In this document: piece by piece, positions 1 to 8,064 of the stretch
Layout: each line of letters opens with the position of its first letter
Position numbering within the stretch: position 1 is the stretch's first letter
Assembly: GCA_020437755.1 (NCBI GenBank)
Contig: JAGQVX010000017.1
Location: 1 to 41,343, forward strand
Direction of reading: 5' to 3'
Origin: Flavobacteriales bacterium
GTDB taxonomy: Bacteria; Bacteroidota; Bacteroidia; Flavobacteriales_D; Sanyastnellaceae
Length of the DNA: 41,343 bases
Position numbers and translations under genes: made by a program
The notes under the pieces: model-generated
The model's input: only the letters and a program-made list of their open reading frames with translations
Told to the model about the DNA's origin: nothing
Databases searched by the model: none

Positions 1-774
1 AATGGGCAAGGTGGCGTAGGCCAAACCAATGAGAAACAATACCGACATCATGCCCACATACAAGTGACTGGCACTCACGCCATACGTCAGCGGCAAGGTG
101 CGAAACTGTCCGGCGGCATCCCCCTCGAGGTCTTCAAGGTCTTTTTGCGCCTCGCGAATGAGGGTGAGAATAAAGGCAAATAATGAAAAGCCAATGAGCC
201 ATTTCCACAACGCTCCAAAGTACTCGCCGGTGTTTTGGATGAACTCGCCGTAGTGATCGGCCAGACTGATTAAATCAAACAAGCCGGACCACAGCGGGAC
301 AATAGCGACCATAATGGCCACGACGAAATTGCCAATGAGGGTTTGCTTTTTGAATACCAGACTGTAATACCACAGCGATCCGGCCATAAAAGCGGGAATG
401 ATGGCGTAGTACAATCGGGCGTATTTCCAGCCCAGGTAGCCGGCAATCAACACCGCCAGGATATTGATGGCGTGATGGCTTACCATGGCCACGCGGCGCT
501 TTACAGTTTTACCTACAATGACGCGATCGGGCTTGTTGATGCGATCTACTTTAACGTCGAAGTAGTCGTTGATGATGTTTCCGGCAGCCGCCAAAAGGAT
601 CATGACCAAAACAGAAAGGAAAAAATCCATCTCACTCACCTGAAACTCCATGGCGAGCTGCTCATTGTTGACAAGCGGATAAAGAACCCACCAGCGCATG
701 GCATACATGGTACCGGCTATTATGAGCAAGTTGAGCGGGCGGAGTAAACGGAAAAAGTCGATCAGTGATTTCAC
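1..774 (-). CDS. UbiA-family prenyltransferase (partial, C-terminus outside window)
   Basis: Membrane prenyltransferase of the UbiA superfamily, which transfers a polyprenyl chain to an aromatic or glycerol-phosphate acceptor. Translating the reverse strand from a GTG at 774 gives the first Asp-rich motif NDYFDVKVD at residues 69-77, followed by RINKPDR, and the second motif DLEDLEGD at about 212-219; these bind the Mg-diphosphate. Several hydrophobic segments separate them. The reading frame is still open at base 1, so about 258 residues are visible and the C-terminus is missing. The GTG start is chosen because a TATCTTTG promoter box ends four bases upstream, which would make the message leaderless; no better ATG precedes the conserved region. 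Bacteroidota proteins of this type are often labelled geranylgeranylglycerol-phosphate geranylgeranyltransferase, but the acceptor cannot be read from sequence. Confidence 0.88.
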   Translation of the reverse strand, partial: MKSLIDFFRLLRPLNLLIIAGTMYAMRWWVLYPLVNNEQLAMEFQVSEMDFFLSVLVMILLAAAGNIINDYFDVKVDRINKPDRVIVGKTVKRRVAMVSHHAINILAVLIAGYLGWKYARLYYAIIPAFMAGSLWYYSLVFKKQTLIGNFVVAIMVAIVPLWSGLFDLISLADHYGEFIQNTGEYFGALWKWLIGFSLFAFILTLIREAQKDLEDLEGDAAGQFRTLPLTYGVSASHLYVGMMSVLFLIGLAYATLPI

Positions 775-778
775 AAAA

Positions 779-786
779 CAAAGATA
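779..786 (-). promoter_or_regulatory. Bacteroidota -7 promoter box for the UbiA gene
   Basis: TATCTTTG on the reverse strand matches the TAnnTTTG consensus. It ends four bases before the GTG start at 774, so transcription would begin at or next to the start codon. No clear -33 TTG is visible. Confidence 0.5.
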
Positions 787-1057
787 GTTCAATTGTCCCG
801 GCAGCCATGCGAAATAAATACCCAATCCTGTAGCCTTTCATCACCGCGCAATGCGGCAACGGACTCCTTAAACAAGGTGTATGGTGATTCGACTTTTACA
901 CACTCCTCCCACTTGCTGCGTGGTATTGACCTGATTTTCAATCTGAAACAAGTAACACCTCATGTGAGCAATCTGTGAAATACTTTCGGGATGAACGCGA
1001 AAAATGCGGGAGCGGAAGGACTACCTTTAGCTTCGAAAATCTAAAAGCTGCACAACT

Positions 1058-1414
1058 GTGGATCAAGTAGATCTTAAAGAGTCACTCCAATCGCAAAATC
1101 CCACGCCGGAAACTACGAAGCCGCGTGTGATTGTTATTGGCCGACATGATTATATCCTGGATACCATTGGGGGCATTTTGCGTAGGGAAGGTTTTGAACC
1201 TACCGGTATGCTGGAAACACTCGATGATCTTCCAAAAAAGGTTCTCAAAAAGCCATTTGAAGTGCTCCTCCTGGGCGGTGGCATCGATCCACACGTACGA
1301 GGTACACTCATCGAAGCTGTGCAAAATGCACGTCCGGATTGTCACATTGTGGAGCACTTTGGCGGACCGGCCACCATTATTTCTGAAATTTCTGAAGCGC
1401 TTAAGACTCGCTGA
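1058..1414 (+). CDS. small receiver-like protein lacking the phosphoacceptor
   Basis: Hypothetical 118-residue soluble protein. From residue 23 (RVIVIGRHDYILDTIGGIL) it reads like a response-regulator receiver fold: a beta strand, then a helix, then a central strand near 68-74 (EVLLLGGGID). Canonical receivers carry the phosphorylated Asp at the end of that central strand; here the position is Gly, so phosphorylation in the usual way is unlikely. There is no output domain. The start is GTG, because the frame is closed by TAG 28 bases upstream and no ATG lies between. Its 3' end overlaps the convergent glycosylasparaginase gene by 14 bases. The receiver-like assignment is inferred from pattern, not from a search. 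Confidence 0.6.
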   Translation: MDQVDLKESLQSQNPTPETTKPRVIVIGRHDYILDTIGGILRREGFEPTGMLETLDDLPKKVLKKPFEVLLLGGGIDPHVRGTLIEAVQNARPDCHIVEHFGGPATIISEISEALKTR

Positions 1415-2429
1415 AATTGCCCGAGTCCTGCATTCCTTTGTCTTCCCCTCCTTTGATCATGGCGTAATTAAACCCGGGATGAATGGAAAACGCGCCTGTT
1501 TCCCCCTGCTTGTTCATGGCCAGATAGCCAATTTGATAGTTCTTGTAATCTCCCTTGCTGCAAATTCGGGCAACGGCTTCTTCGCACGCTTCCTGGGGTG
1601 ACAGTCCTTGCCGCATAAGTTCTACAATCAGAAACGAGCCGCAGGTCTTCATGACCAACTCACCCAATCCCGTTGCTGTGGCAGCGCCAATTTCATTATC
1701 TACATATAAACCTGCTCCAATAATGGGTGAATCCCCCACTCGGCCGTGCATCTTGTAAGCAAGTCCGCTGGTGGTGCAGGCCCCGCCAAAATTCCCCTGT
1801 TGATCCATAGCGATCAGTCCGATGGTATCGTGGTTCTCTACGTTGATGATCGGCTTATAACTCGAAGTCGCCAGCCACTCTTCCCAGCGGGCTTTGCTCT
1901 CCGGAGTGAGCAGATCAACCGTTTCAAAACCCTGCTCCACAGCAAATTGACGCGCTCCTGAACCCGAGAGCATCACGTGAGGGGTATCGTCCATTACTTT
2001 TCGGGCTACGCTAATGGGATGCATAATATCTTGCAGGTAACACACCGCACCGGCATTGCCTGTTTCATCCATAATGCACGCGTCGAGCGTCACGTGTCCG
2101 TCGCGATCCGGAGCGCCACCAATACCCACTGAAGTTCCCGCAGGATCAGCCTCTACGACACGCACACCGGCCTCCGCCGCGTCAACGGCTCTGCCACCCG
2201 ACTTCAGTACTTCCCAGGCTGCATGGTTGGCCGGAATACCATGATTCCATGTAGACAATACCAAGCCGCCCGTGTAAATCTCTCCGGGTGCCTGTCGGTT
2301 GTCGGATGGGGAATCTGATGGCTCGTTAGCTACGGCTGGTTTTGCTTGTCGCTTGCCAATCACATAACCTATTCCGGCGCCTATCGCGGCCCCGAGGCTG
2401 GAAGATAAAAAGTGTCGTCTGCTTTGCAT
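1401..2429 (-). CDS. N4-(beta-N-acetylglucosaminyl)-L-asparaginase (glycosylasparaginase), Tat-exported
   Basis: Hydrolyses the GlcNAc-Asn bond left when N-glycoproteins are degraded, releasing aspartate. It belongs to the N-terminal nucleophile asparaginase family (T2), which is made as a precursor and cleaves itself before a Thr. The nucleophile is Thr202 in NHDTIG, the signature of the glycosylasparaginase branch. The downstream GRVGDSPIIGAG segment carries the substrate-binding Arg and Asp. The N-terminus SRRHFLSSS followed by a hydrophobic Gly/Ala stretch to about residue 25 is a twin-arginine signal, so the enzyme is probably folded and then exported to the periplasm or surface. The length (342 aa) fits the family. 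The gene is convergent with the receiver-like gene and lies about 2.4 kb from a secreted PNGase F-like gene, suggesting shared use of N-glycoproteins. Confidence 0.9.
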   Translation of the reverse strand: MQSRRHFLSSSLGAAIGAGIGYVIGKRQAKPAVANEPSDSPSDNRQAPGEIYTGGLVLSTWNHGIPANHAAWEVLKSGGRAVDAAEAGVRVVEADPAGTSVGIGGAPDRDGHVTLDACIMDETGNAGAVCYLQDIMHPISVARKVMDDTPHVMLSGSGARQFAVEQGFETVDLLTPESKARWEEWLATSSYKPIINVENHDTIGLIAMDQQGNFGGACTTSGLAYKMHGRVGDSPIIGAGLYVDNEIGAATATGLGELVMKTCGSFLIVELMRQGLSPQEACEEAVARICSKGDYKNYQIGYLAMNKQGETGAFSIHPGFNYAMIKGGEDKGMQDSGNFSES

Positions 2430-3190
2430 GTCGGTGAGTTTGAGCGGAAAGGTAGTAAACTGGAGTGCAATGGAAAATTCAGAATTGAAAATTTAGGACG
2501 GAGGGGGTTAATTAAGGCTCGATGCTCCTTCCAGGTACTCCTCAATAAAACCGTTGGCTGAGCGAAGCCGAAGCCCATTTCTCGAGAAAAGCGACACCAC
2601 AAATCCTGCTCGTTTCGACTGCGCTCAACGACCGGTTTTAATTAATGGGTGGTCATTGCCAATTTTTGAATTCTCCATTTCAATCGGTGGCGTTTTGGGA
2701 CTCATTGAATTTCTTGCTAATCAATTGCAACTGGAACGTTGTCAATTCTTGGTGCTCTTTGCTTTGGAGATATAGTCATGATTGATCGTTTAAGACGCGA
2801 TAAATCGCGTCTCTACGTCGCGCGGATCAATTCGAATCGCATGCTGATTTGGTACTTCGCGTCCCATATGTATCCACAAGTTCCAAGCATTTGCTCTTGC
2901 TTTTGCCACTTGCTCTTACTCTAACCATTTGCACTTGCACTTACACTAACCACTTGCACTTACTCTAAATCCCGTCCCTTCGTGGCGGTACCCTCAAGCC
3001 CAATATCGCAAAATTAGTTCGTCTGAAAATTCAAGTCAATTTTGGAGTAAATGAGTTCGTAAGTGTGGGATTTGAAGGTGTGGTTGTGTGGAATTGGGAA
3101 TTGAATTCTCTATTACATCCGTTGGCTGAGCGGAGCCGAAGCCAAATTTTATGAGAAGCGGCGCCATACTTTGGTCTCGTCCGCTTCGTT
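2430..3190. repeat. dispersed non-coding repeat, copy 1
   Basis: Intergenic stretch with no gene. The shared core, about 2742-3071, is repeated in inverted orientation at about 15072-15448. It holds, in order, a segment reading TTCTTGGTG(C/T)TCTTTGCTTTGG, a perfect palindrome AGACGCGAT-AA-ATCGCGTCT at 2793-2812, a degenerate 19-base tandem array at about 2887-2968 (three to four units), and a conserved tail ending AAGTGTGGG near 3071. GC-rich 20-mers of the form GGCTGAGCG(A/G)AGCCGAAGCC flank it in direct orientation at 2556-2575 and 3124-3143. Reading frames through the core are broken by a 1-base indel between the two copies, which argues that it is not coding. Confidence 0.8.
2793..2812. 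repeat. palindrome inside repeat copy 1
   Basis: Arms AGACGCGAT and ATCGCGTCT around a 2-base loop. The same palindrome occurs at 15378-15397 in copy 2. It could form a stable RNA or DNA hairpin on either strand. Confidence 0.85.
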
Positions 3191-3199
3191 CATTTCAAG

Positions 3200-3207
3200 T
3201 ACCTTTG
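3200..3207 (+). promoter_or_regulatory. -7 promoter box upstream of the cupin-methyltransferase gene
   Basis: TACCTTTG, a perfect TAnnTTTG match, ends four bases before the ATG at 3212. This spacing is the same as for the UbiA gene and would give a leaderless message. Confidence 0.55.
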
Positions 3208-3211
3208 CGGC

Positions 3212-4816
3212 ATGATTGATGAAACGTGCGAGAAGATCTCTGCTCCTGTCCAACTCCTTATTCAAAAACTCAGTGAACGGCGGACCTATCGTCCGGCGGA
3301 TATTATTCAAATCATTGCCGCCTGCGACATCAAAGAGGAGGATTTGCTGCCATGGGCCGATTTTGATCATCCCTTGCAGGATAGCTACGGACGGAAACTG
3401 GTGCACAAATCTCCCAATTTCGAAATCATGGTTATGTCGTGGAAACCGGGCGACATTTCGGCTATTCACGATCATGGATACACGACCTGGGGCGCAGTGC
3501 AGGTCTTTGGACCGCAAGAGCACGCCGCTTTTCGGGTGGAAGATGATCAATTGTTTGCCCTCAATCGCACCTATTTCAAATACGGACAAATTGTAGGCGT
3601 TGGTCACTCGCTGATTCACCAAATGGGAAACTACTCCGACAAAAACGTGCTCACCTTGCACGTGTACGGTCTGGAAGAGGATGTCAACATGGTAACCGGC
3701 GAAGCTCGTCTGTACCTTCCCGAGCGAGGCGAAATTCAACTGGTCAATGGCGGTGTGTTTTTCAATTTGCCTTCCCACGAAGTGCTCGAGACGATTGCCG
3801 GTCCGGTAGGTGACTATCCCACCAATCTCAGAAACCGTGTAGAATCGGTCAATCGGGCGCTCGTCGCCGGCAGCTCTTCTGCAGATGTGCAGCCGATGCT
3901 CGACAAGATTCTGGATGCCCATAGCCGCGGCTCACTGCTGCAACATATCGAACAATTGGTGAACGATGATCATCACGCCAATGATTCGGCGCGTTGGAAT
4001 GTTCTTAATCACGAGCTTAAGGCTGCAGCCCGACTGGTATCGCGTGAGTCATCAACTTCCGATTCGTTTCACAGCTATGCCGAGATGTATGACCATTTAA
4101 TTTGTCAGCCATGCTTGGATCAATTCATCACGGGCTACCTTGATTTTGTAGTAGATGCGTTTGAACCCAACTGGGCTGCCAAAAAGATCTTTTCTCTTGG
4201 CTGTGGAACCGGACTTGTGGAGCAGCATATGATGCAGCGCTATTCCATTCCACGGGAGAACCTCTATGGTATCGATTTTTCAGCTTCAATGGTGCAGGAG
4301 GCGCAAAAGCGCATACACGCGGATCAAGGGGATATTTTGACACTCGATCCTCAACTGGGCAAGTGGGACGTGGCGTTCAGCGGATTGAACGTATTTCAGT
4401 ACATCCACAGCACCCAATTGGAAGAGGCTGTTCGGCGCACGGCTGAAGTATTGCAAGACGGTGGATTGTTTGTGGGCGATTTCATTACTCCCGATCACAT
4501 CCGTTGGTACCCAAATGTGATGTATTCCAATGACAGGCAAATCATTTCACTCCGCACGCCGCGACTGATTGAGCAGGAGGGCAAGATGTACCAGGAAAGT
4601 GAAATCATCAATATCGACTTCCGTTCGGGACACATGCACCTGAATTATGCGGGCAAGCACAAGCGCTATCTGGCGCCCTTGCATCGTGTGCGCGGGTATT
4701 TCGAAAAGTACTTTTCCCGGGAAGTTCGGCTGTTTGATGCACTTTCACTCCGGGAAATTTCAGGAGATGATGATACGTGTCAGAGTACGCGTTACATCGT
4801 CGTGGCCCGCAAGTAA
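3212..4816 (+). CDS. cysteine-dioxygenase-like cupin fused to a SAM-dependent methyltransferase
   Basis: Two-domain soluble protein of 534 residues. The N-terminal third is a thiol dioxygenase of the cysteine dioxygenase type: putative Fe ligands are His86 and His88 (IHDHG) and His136 (HQMGN), and TLHVY at 148-152 matches the family S-x-H-x-Y catalytic segment with Thr for Ser (His150, Tyr152). The Cys that crosslinks to Tyr in mammalian enzymes is absent, as in many bacterial members. The C-terminal half is a class I methyltransferase with SAM motif I FSLGCGTG at 327-334 and a later GLFVGDF strand. Known cysteine dioxygenases convert cysteine to cysteine sulfinate and are single-domain proteins of about 200 residues. 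The fused methyltransferase suggests consecutive oxidation and methylation of a thiol metabolite, but the substrate is unknown. The PNGase-like gene follows after 30 bases and is probably cotranscribed. Confidence 0.8.
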   Translation: MIDETCEKISAPVQLLIQKLSERRTYRPADIIQIIAACDIKEEDLLPWADFDHPLQDSYGRKLVHKSPNFEIMVMSWKPGDISAIHDHGYTTWGAVQVFGPQEHAAFRVEDDQLFALNRTYFKYGQIVGVGHSLIHQMGNYSDKNVLTLHVYGLEEDVNMVTGEARLYLPERGEIQLVNGGVFFNLPSHEVLETIAGPVGDYPTNLRNRVESVNRALVAGSSSADVQPMLDKILDAHSRGSLLQHIEQLVNDDHHANDSARWNVLNHELKAAARLVSRESSTSDSFHSYAEMYDHLICQPCLDQFITGYLDFVVDAFEPNWAAKKIFSLGCGTGLVEQHMMQRYSIPRENLYGIDFSASMVQEAQKRIHADQGDILTLDPQLGKWDVAFSGLNVFQYIHSTQLEEAVRRTAEVLQDGGLFVGDFITPDHIRWYPNVMYSNDRQIISLRTPRLIEQEGKMYQESEIINIDFRSGHMHLNYAGKHKRYLAPLHRVRGYFEKYFSREVRLFDALSLREISGDDDTCQSTRYIVVARK

Positions 4817-4846
4817 GTTTGTACCTTTCCGCCCAAATGTAATGGC

Positions 4847-6511
4847 ATGAAGCACCTGTTCTATGGTATCTTTTTCCTGGTTTTATGCATTCAGGCACAA
4901 GGCCAAATGGCAACCCGCGTGGTATATGATCAATTTGAAAATGGCGAACTGAAGAGCGAAGCGGCAACCACTTTGATCTACCAAAACGGGGTCATGACCC
5001 TTTCAGAACCAAGCGACAAAATCCTGTATTTCAGCGACTTCAATCAAGCAGCCAATGTTACGTTGATCAAAAACGAAGACGCATGGTACATGGAACGCAC
5101 GCCGTTCGATAGCCTGTCTGCCCCTGAGTTTCTCCCCGACACCGCTACCATAGCCGGTAATTTGTGCAAGAAAGCGCAATTCATGGCCTTCTCCAACACC
5201 CTTGAGGTTTGGTACACGGAAGACCTCGTAGCAGCCGGGTGTCCATACCGCAACTACCTGCCCACAAAACAGGCATTGGTACTGAAGATCACCGTAAATG
5301 GGAACTCTTCCCTTATTGCCCGAAGAATTGAAGGAGTACAGCTCGACAATCCCATTTTTTATCCGGCTAGCATGGCTGCGGAAGTCGATGGTCCGGAATT
5401 CGAGTCGCTCAAGATCCGCTCGAGGTATGAGGTGGTTCCGGTGTTTGATCATCAGGTGGTGAACTTTGATCCGTCGCTCGATCGTCCATCGTTTGAAACC
5501 TCCAATAATTCCAACGTTCACCGACTATCCAACGGCACCGTGGTACTGCGTAAGATCGCTCTGCCCAATACACCATTTGGCTACGTCCATGCCCATCTCA
5601 CTTGTGCGTCCAAAGGTGATGCGTATGATCGTACCGGCTCGGTTTTTATGCTACCCGATTCCGACAACATGACCCTACTGAGTGCCTTGAAAGACAGTGT
5701 AAATGTACTTCCTGAATTTACGGATAAACGCGGCGAGCATTACCAGGGCATTTCGGCCACGGAATCCTACGAGCCTGCCGTTGAGCTCATGCGCTTTTTC
5801 ACGTCGTTTGGAGCAGGACATTTTAATACCATTCGCCCCATTTCCATGTACGATTGGGCTCATCGCGCAGAGTACAATCAGGAAGTGACGGCACTCATTC
5901 CACATCAGGATTCGCTGTGGATTGGCGTATTCATTGGCAACTACGACAAAGGTGGCCACGAAATCAACCTCGAATTGCGATTCTATCCTCCTTTTGAATC
6001 GGAGTCGGCTGGTCGGCAGGTGCTGTTGCCGCTGGTAAATACGGTCAATGTTCTGGAAATGTCGGGACAAAATTACGGCAAGCTATTTCGTACCGATACG
6101 CTTCGGGTTTCGTTTGAAATTCCGGAAGGTTGGGCACAAGGCCAAATGTTGTTCACCACCACCGGACATGGCGGCTGGGGAGAGGGCGATGAGTTTGTTC
6201 CACGCAAAAACACGTTGTTGATCGATGGAAAGCCTTTTTTCGAAGTTACACCCTGGCGCACCGACTGCGGCACCTACCGCGAGGGCAACCCCGCATCAGG
6301 AAATTTCGCCAACGGCTTATCTTCCAGCGACCTCAGCAGGTCGAATTGGTGTCCGGGCACCTGCACTCCCCCATTTATAATTGACGCATCCTCGTTATCA
6401 CCCGGAACACATACTTTGTCGATTGCTGTGGATCAAGGAGAAGACGCTGGGAGTTCTTTTAATCACTGGAGTGTGAGTTGTGTGCTTGTGGGAGAGATTG
6501 GGGAGGAATAA
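4847..6511 (+). CDS. secreted PNGase F-like peptide-N-glycosidase with an extra N-terminal domain
   Basis: Exported enzyme predicted to cleave N-glycans from glycoproteins at the Asn linkage. Residues 1-19 form a signal peptide. Residues of about 25-165 are a beta-rich region I cannot name with certainty; it resembles small GLPGLI-type domains. The two-part PNGase F fold follows from about 215. The C-terminal part carries the strongest signature: GHGGWGEGDEF at 440-450, PWRTDCGTYR at 469-478, and NPASGNF to SRSNWCPGT at 481-505, which match my recollection of the Elizabethkingia PNGase F C-terminal domain. AYDRTG at 259-264 probably supplies the N-terminal-domain catalytic Asp region. There is no T9SS sorting domain. 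At 554 residues it is much longer than classical PNGase F (about 350), because of the N-terminal region. Confidence 0.85.
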   Translation: MKHLFYGIFFLVLCIQAQGQMATRVVYDQFENGELKSEAATTLIYQNGVMTLSEPSDKILYFSDFNQAANVTLIKNEDAWYMERTPFDSLSAPEFLPDTATIAGNLCKKAQFMAFSNTLEVWYTEDLVAAGCPYRNYLPTKQALVLKITVNGNSSLIARRIEGVQLDNPIFYPASMAAEVDGPEFESLKIRSRYEVVPVFDHQVVNFDPSLDRPSFETSNNSNVHRLSNGTVVLRKIALPNTPFGYVHAHLTCASKGDAYDRTGSVFMLPDSDNMTLLSALKDSVNVLPEFTDKRGEHYQGISATESYEPAVELMRFFTSFGAGHFNTIRPISMYDWAHRAEYNQEVTALIPHQDSLWIGVFIGNYDKGGHEINLELRFYPPFESESAGRQVLLPLVNTVNVLEMSGQNYGKLFRTDTLRVSFEIPEGWAQGQMLFTTTGHGGWGEGDEFVPRKNTLLIDGKPFFEVTPWRTDCGTYREGNPASGNFANGLSSSDLSRSNWCPGTCTPPFIIDASSLSPGTHTLSIAVDQGEDAGSSFNHWSVSCVLVGEIGEE

Positions 6512-6533
6512 CAGAGTATTTGGCAATTTCACG

Positions 6534-6552
6534 TTTGGCGCATTTCGCCAAA
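6534..6552 (+). terminator. candidate hairpin after the PNGase-like gene
   Basis: TTTGGCG-CATTT-CGCCAAA is a perfect 7-base inverted repeat 23 bases after the stop codon. There is no U tract, so terminator function is uncertain. The remaining 6553-6729 shows nothing else. Confidence 0.4.
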
Positions 6553-6729
6553 GAACACCGATTTAACTGTGTCGGGCGTTCACAGTTTGCCCCTATATCC
6601 TTACCAATCAAAGACCAACTCCACTGCTCTGCCCACGACTGTGTAGCCCATTGAGTAAAAAAGCAAGCCGCTGATTTACCATTTGCTGAATAGCAGAAAT
6701 ACTTGAAGAAAATATAGCTGGCAGGCAAC

Positions 6730-7266
6730 TCAGATGGCCACGCGCTCATAGCCTACTTCTTCCATAGTGCGGTACGTGAAGCGTATGAGGTGAATCATTT
6801 GCTCGTGGCCTTTTTTCCGCCCCATGTAGGCGGCAAAATAGACGAGGGCAATAGCCAGCAAGCACACCGGAACCACCCATAAATAAGAGAAATCGTCCTT
6901 TTCATACCACTGCACAAACCCGTTCATTCCGAAGAAAAACATGACCAATCCGGGAACGGCATACAGGAATAAAAACAGGGCCCAGACTGTTTGTCGCGGA
7001 CCAATAAGGCAGCGCACCAACGTACCGCCACCCTGAGGATTGGCCTCGACCGAAAACTGCAGTTCGGGAGACCAATAATGCCTTTGCTCATCGGGAATTC
7101 GGAAAATAGCATGATGCCAAAAAACCTTGCCCACAACATCCTCCTCCTCTTCCAGTCGGTGCCTTACTGCATTGAGCACTTCTTCTTCGCTCATGGTGGT
7201 CGTCATGCGAAAACGAGGGCGAACCTCAATGGGCTCAGTAGCGCGGTGTCGGTTAAATGGGTGCAT
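6730..7266 (-). CDS. hypothetical protein with two membrane segments
   Basis: Protein of 178 residues that I do not recognise as a named family. The N-terminal 90 residues are soluble and mixed alpha/beta (SEEEVLNAVRHRLEEEEDVVG, then strands around HAIFRIPDEQRHYWSPELQF), resembling a small lipid- or ligand-binding domain. Two hydrophobic segments follow at about 95-115 (ALFLFLYAVPGLVMFFFG) and 128-147 (LWVVPVCLLAIALVYFAAYMG), and then a basic cytoplasmic tail. It lies 59 bases downstream of the YdeI-like gene on the same strand and is likely cotranscribed with it. Confidence 0.65.
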   Translation of the reverse strand: MHPFNRHRATEPIEVRPRFRMTTTMSEEEVLNAVRHRLEEEEDVVGKVFWHHAIFRIPDEQRHYWSPELQFSVEANPQGGGTLVRCLIGPRQTVWALFLFLYAVPGLVMFFFGMNGFVQWYEKDDFSYLWVVPVCLLAIALVYFAAYMGRKKGHEQMIHLIRFTYRTMEEVGYERVAI

Positions 7267-7325
7267 GGTGCTACCAATGATACGCAGTGTTGTGCATTCA
7301 ATTCCTGACGGTTGTCAGTTTTGAC

Positions 7326-7871
7326 TCACCTTCGTTCTCTGTTGTTGGCTTCTTTGATTTCCTCTCCGAGTTGACGAAAGGACACTTGTCCCCGGAATTT
7401 TTCGAGGTGGCGGCACACCACCATGGCCCTTCTGATACGGATATCCGGACTTTTAACCTGATCGCTGTATTGGATCAATGTGCGCCGAACTCCCGGTTTC
7501 ATGGTTTCGAAATACGATTTGGCCACGGGAAATTGCTCCAACACTTCCAGTAATTCCTCACTTACCGGCACTCCATATTCCGAACGATCCTTGATGAGTG
7601 AAGCACTTAAACGATCTCCTTCCTTCTTCTTGATCTGTCTCAATCGGGCGGCGTTCACGGTAATGAAAAATCCCCCTTCCCCATCGTGCATCAGCGCCGA
7701 GTGAAACGACACCCGTTCATCGAGCGTGCAGATCACCCTTCGATCGTTTTCTTCAATGAACTGAACAGCAATTTCGGCCGGAACCACGATAAAGTGTTTC
7801 CAAAGTTCACCTTGAAAGCATTTTAGCTCAGTATCAAATGTGATGGTATGATTTGAAGCAGTTGGTGGCAT
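7326..7871 (-). CDS. DUF1905 / YdeI-OmpD-associated domain protein
   Basis: Soluble protein of 181 residues. The N-terminal half (ITFDTELKCFQGELWKHFIVVPAEIA) has the beta-barrel pattern of DUF1905, and the C-terminal half (VPVSEELLEVLEQFPVAKSYFETMKPGVRRTLIQYSDQVKSPDIRIRRA, read across its helices) matches the YdeI/OmpD-associated helical domain. This pair is common in Bacteroidota and its biochemical function is unknown; some relatives are named for bacteriocin protection. The start at 7871 (MPPTASN) is preferred over an upstream in-frame ATG because a full promoter, TTG-N20-TACATTTG, ends only five bases before it. Confidence 0.75.
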   Translation of the reverse strand: MPPTASNHTITFDTELKCFQGELWKHFIVVPAEIAVQFIEENDRRVICTLDERVSFHSALMHDGEGGFFITVNAARLRQIKKKEGDRLSASLIKDRSEYGVPVSEELLEVLEQFPVAKSYFETMKPGVRRTLIQYSDQVKSPDIRIRRAMVVCRHLEKFRGQVSFRQLGEEIKEANNRERR

Positions 7872-7876
7872 AAAGC

Positions 7877-7907
7877 CAAATGTAAAGCGGAACAACAGAA
7901 TGCGCAA
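7877..7907 (-). promoter_or_regulatory. Bacteroidota-type promoter of the YdeI-like gene
   Basis: On the reverse strand TTG (7905-7907) and TACATTTG (7877-7884) are separated by 20 bases, matching the -33/-7 arrangement. The -7 box ends five bases before the start codon, implying little or no leader. Confidence 0.6.
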
Positions 7908-7928
7908 GACGCATATTCTTTGCAGCGA

Positions 7929-7943
7929 TAACCTTGCGTTAAC
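7929..7943 (+). promoter_or_regulatory. candidate 11-bp-spaced direct repeat operator (beta-helix gene)
   Basis: TAAC-N7-TAAC upstream of the beta-helix gene. The same repeat with the same spacing is found before the TonB receptor gene (9859-9873). An 11-base period is typical of sites bound side by side by OmpR/PhoB-family regulators. Confidence 0.3.
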
Positions 7944-8064
7944 GTTACCGTGAATTTTTGTTGACCCGCACGTAACCGAAGCATAAACCTCGAATAACAT
8001 GAAATTGATGTTACCGCTTCAGATTTGCACCATCAAATCAATCAAACCAAAACAACAGATCATT

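Noticed and set aside
775..1057. Possible small genes between the UbiA and receiver-like genes
   Set aside because: Frames here are short and lack conserved features; I see only promoter-like sequence.
2739..2924. 61-codon frame in repeat copy 1, with a related frame at 15248-15529 in copy 2
   Set aside because: The similarity comes from the shared DNA repeat. A 1-base indel shifts the frame between the copies, so protein conservation is not maintained.
3149..3922. 257-codon reverse-strand frame opposite the cupin-methyltransferase gene
   Set aside because: Antisense to a gene whose catalytic motifs are intact; no domain pattern.
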